This document shows, piece after piece, positions 7,090-8,428 of a DNA stretch of 8,428 nucleotides. The notes under the pieces are model-generated. The model saw only the letters and a list, made by a program, of their open reading frames with translations. It was not told where the DNA came from and did no database searches. Position 1 is the first letter of the stretch. The number at the start of each line of letters is the position of its first letter. The translations under genes and the position numbers were made by a program. Source of the DNA: Desulfuromusa sp. (GTDB lineage: Bacteria; Desulfobacterota; Desulfuromonadia; Desulfuromonadales; Geopsychrobacteraceae); the NCBI GenBank assembly GCA_023145655.1, contig JAGLDI010000090.1:1-8428 (forward strand), written 5' to 3'.

Positions 7090-7119
7090 ATTAAAAGTAA
7101 CCAGCATTACCGGGAGCAA
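7090..7119 (-). promoter_or_regulatory. Weak candidate promoter for lptD
   Basis: The 110-base gap between folC and lptD is AT-rich and contains, on the minus strand, TTGCTC (7119-7114), 18 bases, then TTTAAT (7095-7090). This would give a leader of about 27 bases before the lptD ATG. Both boxes are imperfect. An alternative pair further down (TGGTTA, 17 bases, TATTTT) is about as good. I see no terminator after folC, so read-through from folC is also plausible. Confidence 0.25.
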
Positions 7120-7167
7120 ACTTAATTCTCTGCAGCAATCAACAAAAAAGCTGATTTCATAAGAATA

Positions 7168-8428
7168 TTAACTGGTAATATCCAACAAAGTAACATCTGG
7201 AAGCAAGAATTCTCGAACAACCGCAACAAGAAACAGGGATCCCGCCACCAGGACAGTATCTTCCGCAGAGCGATTTTCCAGGGCTGCCTGAATCGCCATA
7301 AGCGGATCGGAATACTCATCGACGACAATACCTGATTCGCGAATTCTTTGCGCCATTTTTTCCAGCGGAACAACATCGTCAACCGGAGGCCGGGTCACAT
7401 AAGCACGGCTCACAAAAGGGAGCAACTCAGACAATAGCTCATCTGACTGTTTATCAGCCTTACAGCCAACAACCAAGTGTAAATCATCCAACTGCCGTTG
7501 CTGCAGATAGTTAGACAGCTCCTTCGCCCCAGCAGGGTTATGTGCGCCATCGAGAAGAATCCGATCCGGCAACCATTCCAGCCGACCCGGCCAATATACC
7601 TTTTCCAGCCCTTTTCGAATCTCGTCAGAAGTGATTTCTACCCCTTGTCGAGCAAGAAAACTTGCGGCGGCGGCGGCCAAAGCCAGATTCTGTTGTTGAT
7701 GTCTTCCCGACAGGCGGTTTTTTACCTTATCCAGAAATAGATCAGGGCCCGAGACCGTAAAGGTATCTAGTCCAACGGAGCAATGATAATCATCCCCGAA
7801 CTGTAACAATGGAATCTTCAACTGCGCTGCTCGCTGCCGCAGAGTCAGGGCAACGGTGTCATTTTGAGCCGCACTGATTGCTGCCACTCCCGGTTTGAAT
7901 ATCCCGGCCTTCTCGGCGGCAATCTTAGGCAACTCCAAACCTAAGTGAGCAGTGTGATCCAGAGCAATCGGCGTGATCAGGCAAAGATCCGGAACGACAA
8001 CATTGGTCGCATCCAGACGACCACCAAGTCCTGTTTCGAGAATCGCCCACTGGACCCCACGACGCTGAAAACAGAGGAGTGCCATCGCTGTGGTCATTTC
8101 AAAAAAAGTGACCCGCAATGCTTCGGCATGGGGGCGGAGCTCGTCAATCAACTCAACCGCCTCAGCTTCACTGATTTGTTGAGTAGCGATTCTGATCCGT
8201 TCGGTAAAACTGTGTAAATGGGGGGACGTGTAGAGACCTGCCGGGATATTTGCGGCATGAAAGATATTCGCCAGTGCTGCGGCAGTCGAACCTTTCCCAT
8301 TGGTTCCGGCAATATGAACGATCCGCAGAGACTCCTGCGGATTCCCAACCCGGGACAGGAGTTCGCGGATATTATCCAACCCAAGCTTGATCCCAAAAAA
8401 TTGCAGGGAATAGAGATAAGCCAGGCTG
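7168..8428 (-). CDS. folC: Folylpolyglutamate synthase / dihydrofolate synthase FolC (5' end off the right edge)
   Basis: FolC adds glutamate to dihydropteroate and/or to reduced folates, using ATP. The reading frame is open to the right edge: 419 codons are visible and begin SLAYLYSLQFFGIKLGLDNI. FolC proteins usually start only a few residues before such a sequence, so little is missing. In visible numbering, the P-loop GTNGKGS is at 41-47, TSPHLHSF at 67-74 and FFEMTTAMA at 108-116. ETGLGGRLDATN is at 131-142, LDHTAHLG at 155-162 and AAEKAGI at 169-175, where K172 is the lysine carbamylated in known structures. The C-terminal ligase domain has GRHQQQNLALA at 240-250, WPGRLE at 278-283 and LDGAHNPAG at 291-299. 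Whether it has both activities or one cannot be told from motifs alone. The TTG at 8379 is internal and is not the start. In related genomes accD often lies just upstream, which is outside this window. Confidence 0.96.
   Translation of the reverse strand, partial: SLAYLYSLQFFGIKLGLDNIRELLSRVGNPQESLRIVHIAGTNGKGSTAAALANIFHAANIPAGLYTSPHLHSFTERIRIATQQISEAEAVELIDELRPHAEALRVTFFEMTTAMALLCFQRRGVQWAILETGLGGRLDATNVVVPDLCLITPIALDHTAHLGLELPKIAAEKAGIFKPGVAAISAAQNDTVALTLRQRAAQLKIPLLQFGDDYHCSVGLDTFTVSGPDLFLDKVKNRLSGRHQQQNLALAAAAASFLARQGVEITSDEIRKGLEKVYWPGRLEWLPDRILLDGAHNPAGAKELSNYLQQRQLDDLHLVVGCKADKQSDELLSELLPFVSRAYVTRPPVDDVVPLEKMAQRIRESGIVVDEYSDPLMAIQAALENRSAEDTVLVAGSLFLVAVVREFLLPDVTLLDITS

Noticed and set aside
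7122..7160. Twelve-codon ATG reading frame (MKSAFLLIAAEN) between folC and lptD.
   Set aside because: It is too short to support, has no Shine-Dalgarno, and shows no attenuator hairpin with a T-run after it.
7143..7162. AATCAGC...GTTGATT inverted repeat after folC as a terminator.
   Set aside because: The T-run lies in the loop rather than after the stem, so it cannot act as an intrinsic terminator.

Overview
The window carries an ordinary-looking chromosomal housekeeping block of a Gram-negative (diderm) bacterium, with every gene on the minus strand. An LptD outer-membrane protein shows that the cell builds an LPS-type outer membrane. The order folC - lptD - ftsB-like - argS - SPOR protein - tRNA-fMet - tRNA(CAU) - tilS - ftsH, together with the style of the SPOR and LptD proteins, resembles Desulfuromonadales (Geobacter/Pelobacter/Desulfuromonas relatives). 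That placement rests on recalled gene order, not on a search. Base composition is moderate, and I see no sign of horizontal transfer, insertion sequences, phage genes or CRISPR.

In the direction of transcription (right to left), the window opens inside folC (folate polyglutamylation), whose first few codons lie off the right edge. A 110-base gap with a weak candidate promoter leads to lptD (LPS insertion at the outer membrane). A short ftsB/divIC-like division gene, argS (arginyl-tRNA synthetase) and a membrane-anchored SPOR-domain protein follow. The lptD-to-SPOR genes have gaps of only about 10-47 bases and probably form one operon, which ends in a hairpin terminator at 2138-2161.

Directly after that terminator is a textbook sigma-70 promoter (TTGACA, 17 bases, TATTTT). 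It drives two tRNA genes with anticodon CAU: the initiator tRNA-fMet, then a second one best read as elongator tRNA-Met. A strong intrinsic terminator (1867-1898) closes this unit. Then come tilS, which makes lysidine in tRNA-Ile(CAU), and the first 109 codons of ftsH, the membrane AAA+ protease, running off the left edge.

The genes fall into two themes: translation (argS, the two tRNAs, tilS) and the envelope or cell division (lptD, ftsB-like, SPOR, ftsH), with folC supplying folate, which also feeds formylation of Met-tRNA-fMet. I did not find a convincing novel system. The points most worth a second look are a five-cysteine cluster in TilS, the identity of the second CAU tRNA beside tilS, a two-cysteine LptD, and the probable TTG start of the ftsB-like gene.
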